64,000 bases of DNA from Lineus longissimus (GCF_910592395.1 NC_088316.1:184001-248000), one strand, 5' to 3'. Numbered from the stretch's first letter, positions 1 through 12,180 are shown. Notes: a model not told the origin generated them from the letters alone. Made by a program: numbers and translations.

Positions 1-1276
1 GATAGATGTAAACATTTGGTAAAGTTTCTGCCCCTAAACGTCATTCTTGTCCGATAGATTTGGAGATATACTATCACGACTGAGCAAAGAGGAGATTTCA
101 TTCACTCCGAGGCTGCAAAGTGAAAAGGACCAATCAGAGTTGTTGAGGCTGAGAAAGGTCATTGAACGGCATATATGTAGTTACTAGCGTACTTTCTTGC
201 ACGGAGCAAATATAGTTTGTCCTCTCACTGGATTTTGTGGATGACGGGTGTGCGAGGTTCCCGTGGAGTCGTAATTCATATTCAAAGACTAGATTCGTGA
301 AAACCCGTGCACCTAGGACATTTTTTTCTGCAGGAACTGTGCACGTTGCCAGCAGTTTTTTCGACAAGGGAAATTCTGTTCAATTGCATGACAGACTCTG
401 GGCGAGTCGCATCAAACCATTTTTTAACAACTTTTGAATTGTTCTGACTGTACTAATGACTTTGTTCACAGAGTACAATCGTTAAATCAGTTTTAATGAT
501 GTACTTCAAGTGCGCTTCACAGATCAAAGTATTTTACCCTATCGGATAATCTTTAATACCGACCAATTCCTCAGAAGATACCATTTTTATAGCAAGCTTT
601 CAACTTGTGGCGTGACTGAAGGTCGTCTCCGACATGGTGTCGCTGTCTTATCACAAGCTCGGCATTGCCAGAATTCGCGCGTTGCGGATCGCAGGCCAAC
701 TATATAACATGTGGTCTTGATGCTGCGAAAAACTGATTGAACATGCGTTCGACTTGAAAGGTGTTTAGGATGTATCGGATGTGTGCCATGTAATTGCAAA
801 TCGAACACTTGATGATCAGGAATAAACTCACAAATGTGTCATTTCCGGAAGTTATCAACACAGCGTATTGCTTTCTCTCCGAGTAAATACATTTGATGAA
901 AGGGTCCGGATATAGCAAGCGCAATGAGATTTCTATCATTAAAAAAAAATTCAGATGGAAAGACGTCTCCTTTGATGAATTGGACACCAACCTAGTCACC
1001 AGTTGACAAGCAAAAACAAGAACATTTACAAGTTTTTGGTTCAGTTGAGTTTGGAGCCTCTATTGTGTGACACAAGCGCCACACGATACAGTGAATATTT
1101 CTATCCGGCACTGAGGAAAGCAAGTACGTTTCTGAGGAACAGTAATTACCAATGCGCCAATCAGAGAATTCTTCTTCTTCGTTTCTGAGGGACTACGATA
1201 ACGAATGGACCTATCACTGGAAACTAATGTAAGAACGTTCGTATAATTAAAAGAAAGCAGCGTAACTGAACTGAAG
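1..1276. other. Upstream flank, no gene recognised
   Basis: The stretch holds only short open frames on both strands with no recognisable protein similarity and no convincing splice-site pairing. It may contain the promoter and 5' UTR of the gene whose candidate first exon starts at 1277. I see no clear TATA element close to that start. Confidence 0.4.
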
Positions 1277-2119
1277 ATGGCAGCTGCATTCAAACCGATA
1301 AACAACATCAGCGGACGTCCAGTGACAGTCCATGGAGATCGTTTGATCGGGCGTCCAGTCCCTGCAGTCGCCAGGACAACCAGGAAGGAAGAACTGCTGG
1401 TACACGAGCCAGGCCAAACCAGACATCATGAGCAAGACCACCATCACAGAGATAATTATATCCATAAAGTTGGAACGGAGCGGTACATGGTGTTCGCGAG
1501 GACCAATGTACGGGGGTCACAGCCCGTGTCAACGCCGCTCATCAGCAGCAGAGGAGCTAAGGGGCCAACCAAGCGCCCGCACACCATTACCGGCCGCGGC
1601 CGCAACAGGGCTATGAGGTATAGGTTTTTGAAGTACCTCCTGGAAAATGAAGGTGAACAGGATGATTTGGAGTTTGAGCTAGAGGCGATAAAGGAAGGAG
1701 AGGTAAGCGCACGGCCCGGGTCCATCACGGGGTCCATCAGTAGAGCAGGTCGCAGGTTCACCCAAGGCCGGCTTTCCTCCCGGGTAATGACTACGGCCCG
1801 CGCTGAATCCCGGGCAGACTCTATGGCTGACTCGCAGGACACTGATGGAGCCAAAGAGCAGACCATGGGGAAAAGGACCAGGCGAAAAGGCCTGTGGAAG
1901 AAACTAAGCGTAAACAGTCTTAAGCAGTTAGAGAAATCGCCCGATGAGCTGCCAAGTGATCGGAGTATCTCTGCCTCTTCTGAGGGCAGAGGAGGCTTCA
2001 GTTCTTTAATCAGTCGGATACGCAAGAAAAGCAGGATAAGAAAAGGCCAGGCGGAGACCCCTGACCTTGACCTCTTAGCGGAGATGGCCGCCATTGACGC
2101 AATGCATCCCGGGGAAACG
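1277..2119 (+). CDS. Candidate 5' coding exon (basic, Ser/Arg-rich) of the CNBD2-like gene
   Basis: An ATG in good initiation context (A at -3, G at +4) opens a 281-codon frame that ends at a good donor (ACG|GTAGGT) in phase 0. The product is low-complexity, basic and Ser/Arg/Glu-rich, with stretches such as GKRTRRKGLWKKL and SRIRKKSRIRKG, and it ends in an acidic-hydrophobic segment around DLDLLAEMAAIDAMHPGET. I recognise no domain. Codon use is more GC-rich than the surroundings, which supports real coding. The phase-0 end would splice cleanly to the phase-0 acceptor at 5152 of the CNBD2-like gene. That makes it a plausible N-terminal extension, but it could also be the start of a separate transcript. 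The join is inferred. Confidence 0.55.
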
Positions 2120-4476
2120 GTAGGTGTCTCTCGGCTCATGGTTGCAGGTTGTTTTCATAAACACGATTATCTCCACGTTACTTGTAGAGTCACCCGGCAC
2201 TGTTCGGCATGAATAATTGCCACAATCTCGGTGTGCAATTATAGTGCACCCAACTGCGCCTGACAAAGATTACACGCAAATCATCATTTTGCCAGTGTAT
2301 CACCAAAAACCATAACTTGAATGAAAGAATAAAAAGGCTTTTGGTATGACACATTACTTGACGAAATATTGTAGCGTGAAAGCACTGCATTTTTAAATAC
2401 GCTGTCTGCTTTAGGGTTTCTGTTGAGGAATCGTCCGTCCCGGGTCGTTCGGAGGTATAGCAATGTTTGCTCTACATCCGTGTTCTTAGGATGAGCGCCC
2501 ATGTGCGTGCGACGATAATAACTCAAGAAAGTGTTTGCTCATGTTTGTGGAAGGGATGTGTCCTAGCGTTAGGCCTATTCATAGGGAACTAAATTTGCAA
2601 TACGCCATCCGCTACACGAAAGGTGTTATGGCAACAATGTGATTATTAACCGCCAGTGAATATATTAGCAATTCATTAAATGAGAAATTTTTATATCATA
2701 ACCCCAAGAAAAAATAATAAAGCAGGCTTTAATTGAGATTGCCCGCGCTAAATTATTGCATAATGCGAAGAATAATCATACGTGCATGGTATTGGCAGCT
2801 CAGTTTCATTGGTCGTACGCATCTAACAGTTAGAAGAAACAACATCGATAAGATGAACATGTTTCTATCCTACGGTTATTTTGAAGTGTTTTCACCGGAC
2901 TGCTTTGGCAACAATATTTGCCATGTGTTTTATGTATTTCATAAGCTGCCAACAGTCTCAAATGGATTTTGTTGCCTTTACTCCCTGACATACACAACGT
3001 GGGTTATTCCAGCCGCTACAGCAAACTGAAGTAGTTAGTGTCAAAGGAAGTTATGAAAACTGGATGCTTTTGGACGATATCGTAATGTGGAGTTGCAAGA
3101 TTGTGACAATGGATACCACGCCAAGAAGTAACATCGGATGTGGGTGTTTGGTAACAATCGTCAGCCTCACGAATAGCTACCATCGACGAAGTACGAACCG
3201 TATAAATGCATCTTATCGACTGATTTCTTTCGCCGTTTCCTTCTAAATCTAGGAATTAACAACAATAGCTACAGAACGAGTAGAGTGATAGGATTACACA
3301 TCCAGTGTTTATCAAAGTGATTATTTTTCTTCGAAATAAACTGCATACAAGCGAATGTGACAATTTATTTAATTCAATTTCGTTAACCCTACTTTCAGCC
3401 TTTTTTACCATTTCCACCAAACCAGTGATATTTAGCCTGCACTTGAAGATCGTCTGAAAGATAAGCCTGTACTATCGCAAAAATGGACACGAGATTAAAT
3501 TTATCAAAATCAGATAAACTATTCGAAGAAATTGTCAATCTTGCAATATAGCCTATAGTTCAGAACCTGAGTTTTAAATTGTACTGTGAGATATAACCCT
3601 TTAACGGTCAAAGAGTTTCAAAGAAAGAAATAATGTTACTCAGTTGAGGTACTCAGTATAATGCTAACTCGTCGAATGGCCAAACACCTTATAATAGAAG
3701 GCAGTGAATAAACTTTCAAGAAGATTCATATCTATTCAATTCAAAATGATTGATGTAAGTGAATCGTCATTCAGCCATAGCAGTTATTAAGCATAACGGT
3801 TTGTTAACAATAGGCCTAGTTGGATGTTAAGAATGCTATGGTCATTCACTTGTCATACTTACAACACAAGCACAGGGTTGTTGCTCGAGTTGGTCTCAAC
3901 GGACTTGTCGATATGTTGATATCGCCAGCCTACTGTAGTACGTGCATGGTTGATTCACGACAATTTCAAATTAGGATTAATTTCAAACAATACGGATTTG
4001 GATTACAATTACTTTGATCTTTAAAAATTCAGTCAACAGGATCAAACTTCTTTGTGCATTGGTGTCGACAACTTGGATCCTTGAAATTCCGACCCACCAA
4101 TTATAGGATAGCAACAAGACTATCGTAGAAATTGTCTCCACGTTACCAGATTTGGGACAAGAACGTCGTGTAGCAGAAGGATTGACACTCGCCACTGGCT
4201 TGTCGCCGATTACAGAGGAATTGATGTTGAAACACGAGAAACTGTGAATAAGGATGACGATGATAATCAGACTTTAGACAACACATTTTTAATTACTGTA
4301 ACAGAACCTTCCTCAGTTATCACATTTCAACCTGACCAAGATCCGTGGCATCGCTCATTTCAGCTTTGCTATTCGCGTTAAGTTTTCCTAAGTTGTCTTA
4401 CTATCCTGCGTAATGGGTGAAGACTGAAAACACTGTAAACCTGCCATACACTGATATCAGAGATCAAACGAAAATC
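2120..4476. other. Presumed first intron, AT-rich, no feature recognised
   Basis: Only short chance frames are present on either strand, and I see no tandem array or mobile element. The palindrome TAGGCCTA occurs at 2570 and 3811. If the exon at 1277 belongs to the CNBD2-like gene, this is its first intron. Confidence 0.4.
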
Positions 4477-5151
4477 ATGGGCGATTCACAAATAAGTGTG
4501 GGTCGGTCCACTTTGAATGACCGCCTAAGGACGTTCCAAAACTTTGACTTTGGTACGGCGGAGGGGATCACCCGGCCGGCCGAGATGTTGATTCGGCCAG
4601 CGCGGCAAAAAAGGCATAGCAAAGCTCGTCCATACAGACTCCCGCCACTTATGCTAACTAAGACCAAAAGCAGACGACTCATTGGATATGAACACTTGAC
4701 CGTGGTAATTGCTTTTTCTGCTTCTCAAATGTATTGTTTGTATTGCTACGGTGATGGTTTCATGTTAAACCTAAGTCTGCTAGCTTTTCCGCTGCGGGAA
4801 TACTACACCCGGCCCGAGGGGGTTTCGTTTAAAAATTACCCGCTGGTACAGTTGGTGTCTCTTTATGACACACTGCTTCCCACAAACCGGGAGAGCTACA
4901 AAATACCTACAGGGGCCGAGCTTAGTTTTCCGCGGCGGGGTGAGCAATTAAATTCTCGACAGAAAACTGGCGTATTTTTGATAGGGCGGCGATTCGTTAG
5001 ACGGAAAACTTTGGATCATTCTATTCCAGTCGGTCCAGATCTTCAATCATCAGCAGGATCACCTTTTGCCAATATGATTCGAAAACCCTCTTTGACCACA
5101 TTCTCTATACTTTCCCCTATTTATCCTGCTGTTACCAATCTAATTTTCCAG
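4477..5151 (+). CDS. Candidate alternative first coding segment of the CNBD2-like gene; boundaries unresolved
   Basis: An ATG in good context (A at -3, G at +4) opens a frame that stays open, in the same frame, into the secure exon at 5152. The first part looks coding: MGDSQISVGRSTLNDRLR, then ARPYRLPPLML at roughly residues 50-60. The last part before 5152 is pyrimidine-rich and ends in a strong acceptor (TTTTCCAG), so at least the end is probably intron. I could not find a donor of matching phase that is clearly better than the others; GTG|GTAATT at 4704 is one phase-0 option. It is either an alternative first exon with its donor somewhere in this span or a fused read-through exon. Confidence 0.4.
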
Positions 5152-8100
5152 CCTATGGCGAGATTCCGGCGGGCAGCCCGCCTGGTCCAGCTCATCCTCA
5201 CGGCAATCACCTCCACGCGGCGGGAGAACATTAGACGGGAGGCGAAGCTCATGTCCTTCTATCAACTCCAGGATGAACTTGGCACGACTAAAGGCAGATA
5301 CGGCGACGGATTGGATTTTGATCCGAACTATTACAAGGCTTGCCGACAGGTGGGGCTATATGATTTGTAATGGGGATATGTAAAAAGGGTATATGTCAAC
5401 AAAGATGGCTCTACTCTGGTTGAGGTTAAAGCTGTAGAATCCGTTCAATGTGAAACTTTCAGGGCAACTCTCTGCTATACACACTGTGGAGGAGGCATTT
5501 TGGTAGGGGAAAGTTAGAGTCCGATTAAAAATCAACTGAAAGACAAGTTCTGATGAACTTTGGCCGCACAACCTGCCTTGGATCGAACCCGGGCCACATG
5601 TGTGGTAAATGTTTCCTGTTGCGCCACCATTCAGTGGAGATTGATGAGTGTTCGGTCTAATAATATGTTAGTATGTCATATTGCTAGCAATTCGAATGTT
5701 TGCTTTTGCAGATTCAAATCAGTGACCAAGCCAAGCAGATCCTGATGATGGATCCAAAGGACCGGGTCGATGAGCAGCGACACATCGCCCTCGTCTCTCT
5801 CAATCAGGCGGTGGACGCGTTTGGGGAGTTCCCCATCAAGATGCAACAGTCCCTCGTCCGGAGGGGCTGGTATGAACAGTAAGTCATAACACAGTCATGA
5901 TGTAGACCTATTAGCGACTACAGTGGAACCCCGGTCGGCCACCACAATGTTGGCTTTGAAAATTTTTCCGAATTTTGGAACTTATGAAAAAGTTCAAAAA
6001 ATTTTGCCGGGAAAACTAAATCATGCATTTTGTCCTCGGATTTTCAACTTCACTAATGCGACCACAACGGTAACGCGACCATTTTGTCCTTGGTCCCATG
6101 AGTGGTCTTGATACCGGGGTTCCACTTTCGTTATCTAACTGTACACAGCGATACATTGCCCAGGTCTCAGGCGGTGGACGCATTCGTGGAGTCCTCATCA
6201 AGATGTCACCCAGTTAAGTTATCGCCAGTGTTCGTGACAAAACTTGTTTTAAACAACCAGGCCCATGATTTTAGTCGTCGTTGGTGGTGCGCTAAGATCA
6301 CTGAAACCATGTCTTCCCCTTGGAAAATCCCCATCAAGGAACATGAAACCAACTGATTGCTTCTGTTCCAGTTTCGAGGCTAAGCGAGTGATCATCCGGC
6401 AAGGTCATTTCGCGGAGAACTTCTACTTCATCCTGTCGGGGACGGCAGTCGTCACCATCCTCTCCACCAACAAGAAGACGGGGGAGACATCTCATAATAC
6501 CGTGGCGTTCTTGAAGAAAGGGAACAGCTTTGGGGTAAGTCATTGCGGAATTTAGAGAAGGGGACATCCCATCTTGCCACGAATCATTCCCGAAGATCTT
6601 TATGTTTCAAGCCGATGCTCTCATCATGGTACAGCAGGAAACATGTTAACCGAAACGAGACTCGCAGAGAAGCTCGAACCATCAGGATTGTAATCGTTTG
6701 CAGCCATTTTATTCATTTTCTCCCACGGAGTGATGAGATAGAAAGACAGTGGTCCACAAATATAAATCTAAGAGAGTTGAAATGAGTAGTTGTCTTGCAG
6801 GCCTGCTCGATTTCAGCTGCCTCAGAGTCAGAGTTATGTCTTGTGGAAAATACATGTACATATGTGTTGTTCTTGTACTGGTGCAGGTAAACCTCGTCCG
6901 TTCTTTATGTCATCTATGTACATATGTGTTGTTCTTGTACTGGTGCAGGTAAACCTCGTCCATTCTTTATGTCATCTATGTACATATGTGTTGTTCTTGT
7001 ACTGGTGCAGGTAAACCTCGTCCATTCTTTATGTCATCTATGTACATATGTGTTGTTCTTGTACTGGTGCAGGTAAACCTCGTCCATTCTTTATGTCATC
7101 TATGTACATATGTGTTGTTCTTGTACTGGTGCAGGTAAACCTCGTCCATTCTTTATGTCATCTATGTACATATGTGTTGTTCTTGTACTGGTGCAGGTAA
7201 ACCTCGTCCATTCTTTATGTCATCTATGTACATATGTGTTGTTCTTGTACTGGTGAAGGTAAACCTCGTCCGTTCTTTATGTCATCTATGTACATATGTG
7301 TTGTTCTTGTACTGGTGCAGGTAAACCTCGTCCGTTCTTTATGTCATCTATGTACATATGTGTTGTTCTTGTACTGGTGCAGGTAAACCTCGTCCGTTCT
7401 TTATGTCATCTATGTACATATGTGTTGTTCTTGTACTGGTGCAGGTAAACCTCGTCCGTTCTTTATGTCATCTATGTACATATGTGTTGTTCTTGTACTG
7501 GTGCAGGTAAACCTCGTCCATTCTTTATGTCATCTTAATTATTCCTCCCAATTACTCGCTCTTTCCAGGAGCTAGCTCTGATGTATGGAGGTACAAGAAA
7601 TGCCACTGTGACGTGCAAGGATGACGTGGAGTTGCTGGCAGTGGGCCGGGATGACTTCGTGGACATATTCATGCATGTTGACAAAGATGTGGAGCCAGAT
7701 CACATCCAGTTCCTAAGACTGATCGACATCTTTGACGGTTGGCCGATAGGGACCTTACCGTACGCTGATCCCAAAACCTGTCTCTTCACATACTTCAGGT
7801 AAGCTTCTTTTACAAAAATCGTAGAAAATGTATGAAATTTATCAGAATATCATGGGAATTATGACACATAACCAGCACGATCAGAAAGTATTCGCTGAGA
7901 GCGTTCCAACGAATGATCATGTCAATCAGTACTAACTCTGCTTGGATTTTGGTGATTTCTGTGTCATGCATTTCGTAACAGACGACTCAACCACACACCC
8001 GTATATGGGTACAAAATCATCGGACTATATGATGAAGACGATCTCTTTTCAGGCGAGGTGTTATAATGTGTCGTGACAGCATTAACAATGAATGGATATA

Positions 8101-10429
8101 CGTGGTGAAGACAGGGTCGTGTCGGGTGCTAAAGGCGTTACAGCCCGTCAAGGCAGATATGCAGACCATACCTTTAGAGCTCAGAGGCAGTACAAGTATG
8201 TGACAACAGTTGAATAGCTTCTATAAAACAGACCACCAGCATTGCTGGATGAGGACGTATGTCCCGATGATTAAATAGAAGGGAATGTATATGGAGAAGG
8301 AGGTACCCGAATTCAAATCATCTCTGGCCGGGGCAATTTGGCCATATTGGGGATGAGAGTCGAGTCAGCGAATTATAGTTTTTTTCTCAAATGGCAGAAA
8401 TCGGCTGTTTGGCCTCGACACTATAGTAAGCAGCCATGCAGGGCTACAGAATAGCTGTTGAAATTTTGTACCGGGAAAAGCAATTGATTTGTTTTCTTCG
8501 CCTTCCAGGCTCACTAGCTACGCCAACAAACTCGCCGAGGAAGAGTGAAACTCAGGAGAAACAACTGTTCAGCAGTAATCGCTATCTGCCTCCGTTAAAG
8601 GCAATAGACTATGAAGCGGCACGGGAATCTCGGTTACAACATCAAGCAAAAATAGAAAAGCTGTATGAAGAGCGACATAAAACTCAACAGGTAAGAGCAG
8701 AAAAAAGCTTGCTATCTCTTGTTTCTCCTGAAGTGCGGTGATCTCTTAAGAGTGGACCATTTTAAACGGTAGACAAGAAATATAGCATTTTCACTGAACA
8801 TTCCTTGCAGTGTCGGCCCAATACGCTACTTTCATTGAACGTACTCACAACACCCATATCCATGAACATTCCTGGCATGGAAATCCATCCCCTTCCTATG
8901 CCAACTTACCGGCAGTAAATGTCCATCCTAAAGACTCCTATGGATATACGCACAACGACGCCATGCCCCTTCCAGACTGGTAACAGCATTTGAACAGCAG
9001 AGTGGAAATAGGTTTCATGTGGTTGGGTCTTTCGTGATCTCCTGTATCTTGTACGTTGCCACATTTTATTTTTCAGCGACGTGTCCAGTTCGAAAAGGCG
9101 AAAGTCAAGCCATTGCCGAATGCCAAAGTATACGTTCAGATACAGAAGCTAGGGCCAAAGGAGACCTTTGTAAGAAATTAGTCAGAGCACATTCATTGCC
9201 ATGTCATATTTACAATTATCTAGGTAAAGATCAGGACAGATGGCCCGAGCGCCACCGTGGATAGAGAACCTACCATTGGAGAATTGATTCCGAATTGGGG
9301 AGAGGCTTTTACGTGACCCGGGGATAGTGACCAACTGCCGGTGATCAGTAGGGGAAATATCCGTAGCATAAGGCAGGCATAGTATGGAGTGTTCAATATG
9401 ACCGATTGGATAAAGCCTATATAAAGATGCCCAGCGGTTTATGAAAATCTGGCCAGCGTAACACCAGTAACCATTAATGAGGAGTGTACGTTTCTGATTC
9501 CTTTACTAGATGAAACATTGGTAGCTTTCCATGTAACGTAATAACCACTGATGTCTGACGGTGGTGCAACAATCACCTCCATGCCCTCCCCTTCCCCTCA
9601 AGTCATGAATCTCCCGTGTATCATCAGCGTACATTGGTAGCTTTCCATGTAACGGAATAACCACTGATGTCTGACGGTGGTGCAACAAGCACCTCCGTGC
9701 CCTCCCCTTCCCCTCAAGTCATGAATCTCCCGTGTATCATCAGCGTACTTTGGTGTTCCAGGGTCTGACCTCGATAGCTTTCCAGATGATGGAGGAACCC
9801 CTCAGCCTCATCTTGGTGTCTGACGGCGCCGAGTGCGTGCTTATCAACAAGAAGTTCTTCTTACAACACTTGTCGGAAGGTCATCATAAATACCTCAGAA
9901 CATCGGTAGGTTACAACTATAATAGCATTCACTACTTTGTTGAAGCAAGATTGGGCAATGTCGTAGGTGAATACGCCCTTGGGCTTTGTTCACTTCTGAT
10001 GACTGCTCCTGAAATTGGCTTCCTGATTGGTCAACAAACGCCGGTGTAGAAGTAGAGGATAGTGGTGAAACGCGTGATTAGAGATTGCAAATGGTTGAGG
10101 TGTTTGGGAAGTTCCTCTCAGTTTCGACGTCAGACTTATGAGATGTTTCGACTCGCACTCAGACTTGAAACTCACCTGACAGGACGTGAGAATGTTGGGG
10201 TAGATTACCCTTCACTTGTTCATTTTCAATGTCACGTAAAGTGAACACTCTGTAAACCCGGCCCAAATTTACTAAAAAGTATATTTTTTCTCAGGTACAA
10301 CCGTACCCGACGGAGGATCACCTCCAGCAGAAGCTACAAGACCAAGTGAATTGGGAGGCTTACAAAGCCGTCACATTCCAAAATGAGATTGTTTACAAGA
10401 AGAAGTTACACGACACGTTAGAGTTGTGA
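5152..10429 (+). CDS. CNBD2: CNBD2-like cyclic nucleotide-binding domain protein, nine secure exons
   Basis: Exons 5152-5349, 5712-5878, 6372-6534, 7569-7798, 8053-8195, 8509-8690, 9077-9169, 9762-9905 and 10295-10429 all have GT-AG borders and agree in phase. They give 484 residues before the TGA. The order is: a basic helical lead-in (MARFRRAARLVQLILTAITS, then GLDFDPNYYKACRQ); an N-terminal helix segment (FGEFPIKMQQSLVRRGWYEQ); the first half of a cyclic-nucleotide-binding beta-roll (RQGHFAENFYFILSGTAVV); a phosphate-binding cassette formed across two exons (SFG + ELALMYGGTRNATV); a second, partial CNB-like roll (GVIMCRDSINNEWIYVVKTG); a charged linker; and a C-terminal tail with YPTEDHLQQKLQDQVNWEAY. 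This matches the layout of animal CNBD2, whose mouse homologue (CRIS) binds cAMP and is needed for sperm function. A cytosolic location is expected, as no signal peptide or membrane segment is seen. The 5' end is uncertain. A different CNB-only paralogue is the main alternative. Confidence 0.85.
5921..6126. mobile_element. Short terminal-inverted-repeat (MITE-like) element in a CNBD2 intron
   Basis: The 206-bp block starts CAGTGGAACCCCGGT and ends ACCGGGGTTCCACT, an inverted repeat of 14 matching bases, and TA precedes the left end. It has no coding capacity. The interior (around CGGGAAAACTAAATCATGCA and TTTTCAACTTCACTAA) recurs at 31310-31679, 40754-41209 and 60442-60757. A TA target and a CAGT-type terminus fit the Tc1/mariner/pogo group of cut-and-paste transposons; the family placement is inferred. 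Confidence 0.8.
6147..6214 (+). pseudogene. Decayed partial duplicate of the CNBD2 exon at 5712-5878
   Basis: The stretch from AGCGATACATTGCCC through GGCGGTGGACGCATTCGT to TCATCAAGATG aligns collinearly with the middle of the upstream exon (AGCGACACATCGCCC ... GGCGGTGGACGCGTTTGG ... CCATCAAGATG). It carries substitutions and small deletions that break the frame. It has no usable splice borders, so it is an exon relic left by a local duplication. The inverted-repeat element lies between source and copy. Confidence 0.8.
6853..7536 (+). repeat. 62-bp minisatellite, about 11 copies, in a CNBD2 intron
   Basis: The unit length is 62 bp, measured between successive GGTGCAG|GTAAAC junctions (6887, 6949 and so on to 7507). 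Copies are nearly identical, differing mainly at CGTCCA/CGTCCG and in one GGTGAAG variant, so the expansion is recent. Each unit ends in a T-rich stretch followed by CAG and the next starts GTAAAC, so acceptor-like and donor-like motifs abut at every junction. The array ends 33 bp before the exon at 7569. Confidence 0.97.
9515..9746 (+). repeat. 116-bp tandem duplication just upstream of a CNBD2 exon
   Basis: Two nearly identical 116-bp copies start ACATTGGTAGCTTTCCATG at 9515 and 9631. They end 15 bp before the acceptor used at 9762. Parts of the unit (ATAGCTTTCCA-like and GTCTGACGGTGGTGC) weakly resemble the exon that follows, so it may derive from an exon-border duplication. Confidence 0.9.
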
Positions 10430-12180
10430 TCCCAGGGTTGATAGAAAATGCTGTTGTTCCAGGGATTATAGGAAGAGTTGTCATTCTGGGGATCGAAGAA
10501 ATTCCCTGGTCGTCTTCTGTATTCGAGGTGTCGTACTGTTCAAGACAGCTACATTTCTCTTGACCAATCTCCCGACGATCCTTTCTTCAGTGATGCTTTC
10601 TAGTGGCGTGTGGTCTGGTGAATTTAAAACCTGGGATATCAAAGCCTACATAGAGAGTATGAACAAGGTAGCAAGTGACTTCAATTCGTCGTTTTGGACA
10701 AACTGTCACTGATCTTGTCCCCAAGGTTTGTCATCACAACGCCCTCTATGCAATGTGCTTAATCCTTGTGCTGGTCAAGAATGTAGCCTGGAGTCGGGAT
10801 GTCGGGCAGCACGAAAACGTTGAGAGCTTCAATCACGCTTCACCCACATCGCCGAACGCTTCACAGAGCGAGGACATTCACTCCAAGCTTCACTCTGCTG
10901 TTGCTTTGATTGGCGTACATTATGGTAGTATCAAAGCCTTCGAACATCATGCCTAAGAGACGTGTGGCGTAACGGAAGCTGCTACAGATGATGCCTGCGT
11001 CAGGGATGACCCTACATGCATCAAAAGTATAAAAAGGGTAAAATACCTTCATGATAAGGCTTCCCTGCTGCGGCCATAACCTAAACGGGGGTCAAGAAGG
11101 CATTGGTGTACGCCCACAAGGCACGGTATTGATACATTAGTAAGCTGTTTTGGTTATATGTCAAAACACTATTTGTTAAATTGTTGATTTTATTTTGGAT
11201 CAGATCTTCTGTTCTCGGTTAATCAATTGTTTAGTTATGTAAACGTTCAGTTTATGTCTAAAAAGTAATTTAAGCAATTTGTACTGTCATTTCTGTGATA
11301 TCAAATTACCAATATTTGCATTATCGGTTTTGTTCCTCATTTACCTTGCTAAAGGCAAATACCTCTGCAAAACATTCCCAAGGTAATGGGTGTTCTCCCG
11401 GCGTAGAAGTTTGAAATGTTCTCGGACACCATGTCCGGGGAACAAACATCCGTATTATGCGCTCCTCTAAGACTGTAATTGACACTCTTCGCCTCTATGG
11501 AACCATATGCCATATTCCGACAGAATACAATAGGAGTGGACATCTTTTTCCGGGGGAACATTTTCAACTTCTACACTGGCTTTTTGTGGTGAGACCAAGT
11601 CCACATGTGACATGAACAGACTGCTGTTCCAAAGCCTGGGCACATAGCTGTTAGAGGTCGCGTCGAAAGTCTAGGTATTCATCTCTTGCAGCAAGGTTGT
11701 GCTCGTGAGACAACCCATCACCTATGTTATGGTTCGATAGAATATTTTAACAGCACAAACTCGCACAAAGACGAAATTTAAAACTGCGTTGTAAGGAACG
11801 AACTCGGCGCCTCTAGTGTCAAGATAGCCAGGTATGAATACGTTTGCCTAACGTAGCCATTGGAGAAATGGCGAGGGAATCAGTACCATATATAAGAGAT
11901 GTGTATTGAATGTCGGTCAAGATAAACCACAGTGGCTGGGGTATGACCCGTTGCGTGCGTACGTATCACTTTAGGGTGGTTCTGCTGTGGGGGCTGGTTT
12001 GGGGTTCCACCTTCGTCGTCCGGCACCTTCTTTAAAACACAATCCGATGGTAAAAGAACCGTAAAATTCTTCAGAAATAACTGTTGCTAAGTGACAGCCA
12101 CATCGAATAGGCTTGTTACTCTATGACTCCTATGCAGGCCATTTTTTCATCCTGGTCGTCCTTCCTCGATGGACTGCGGT
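10430..12180. other. 3' flank of CNBD2 and intergenic sequence, nothing recognised
   Basis: No open frame with recognisable similarity is seen. I do not see an AATAAA close after the CNBD2 stop at 10427-10429, so the polyadenylation site is not assigned. Confidence 0.4.
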
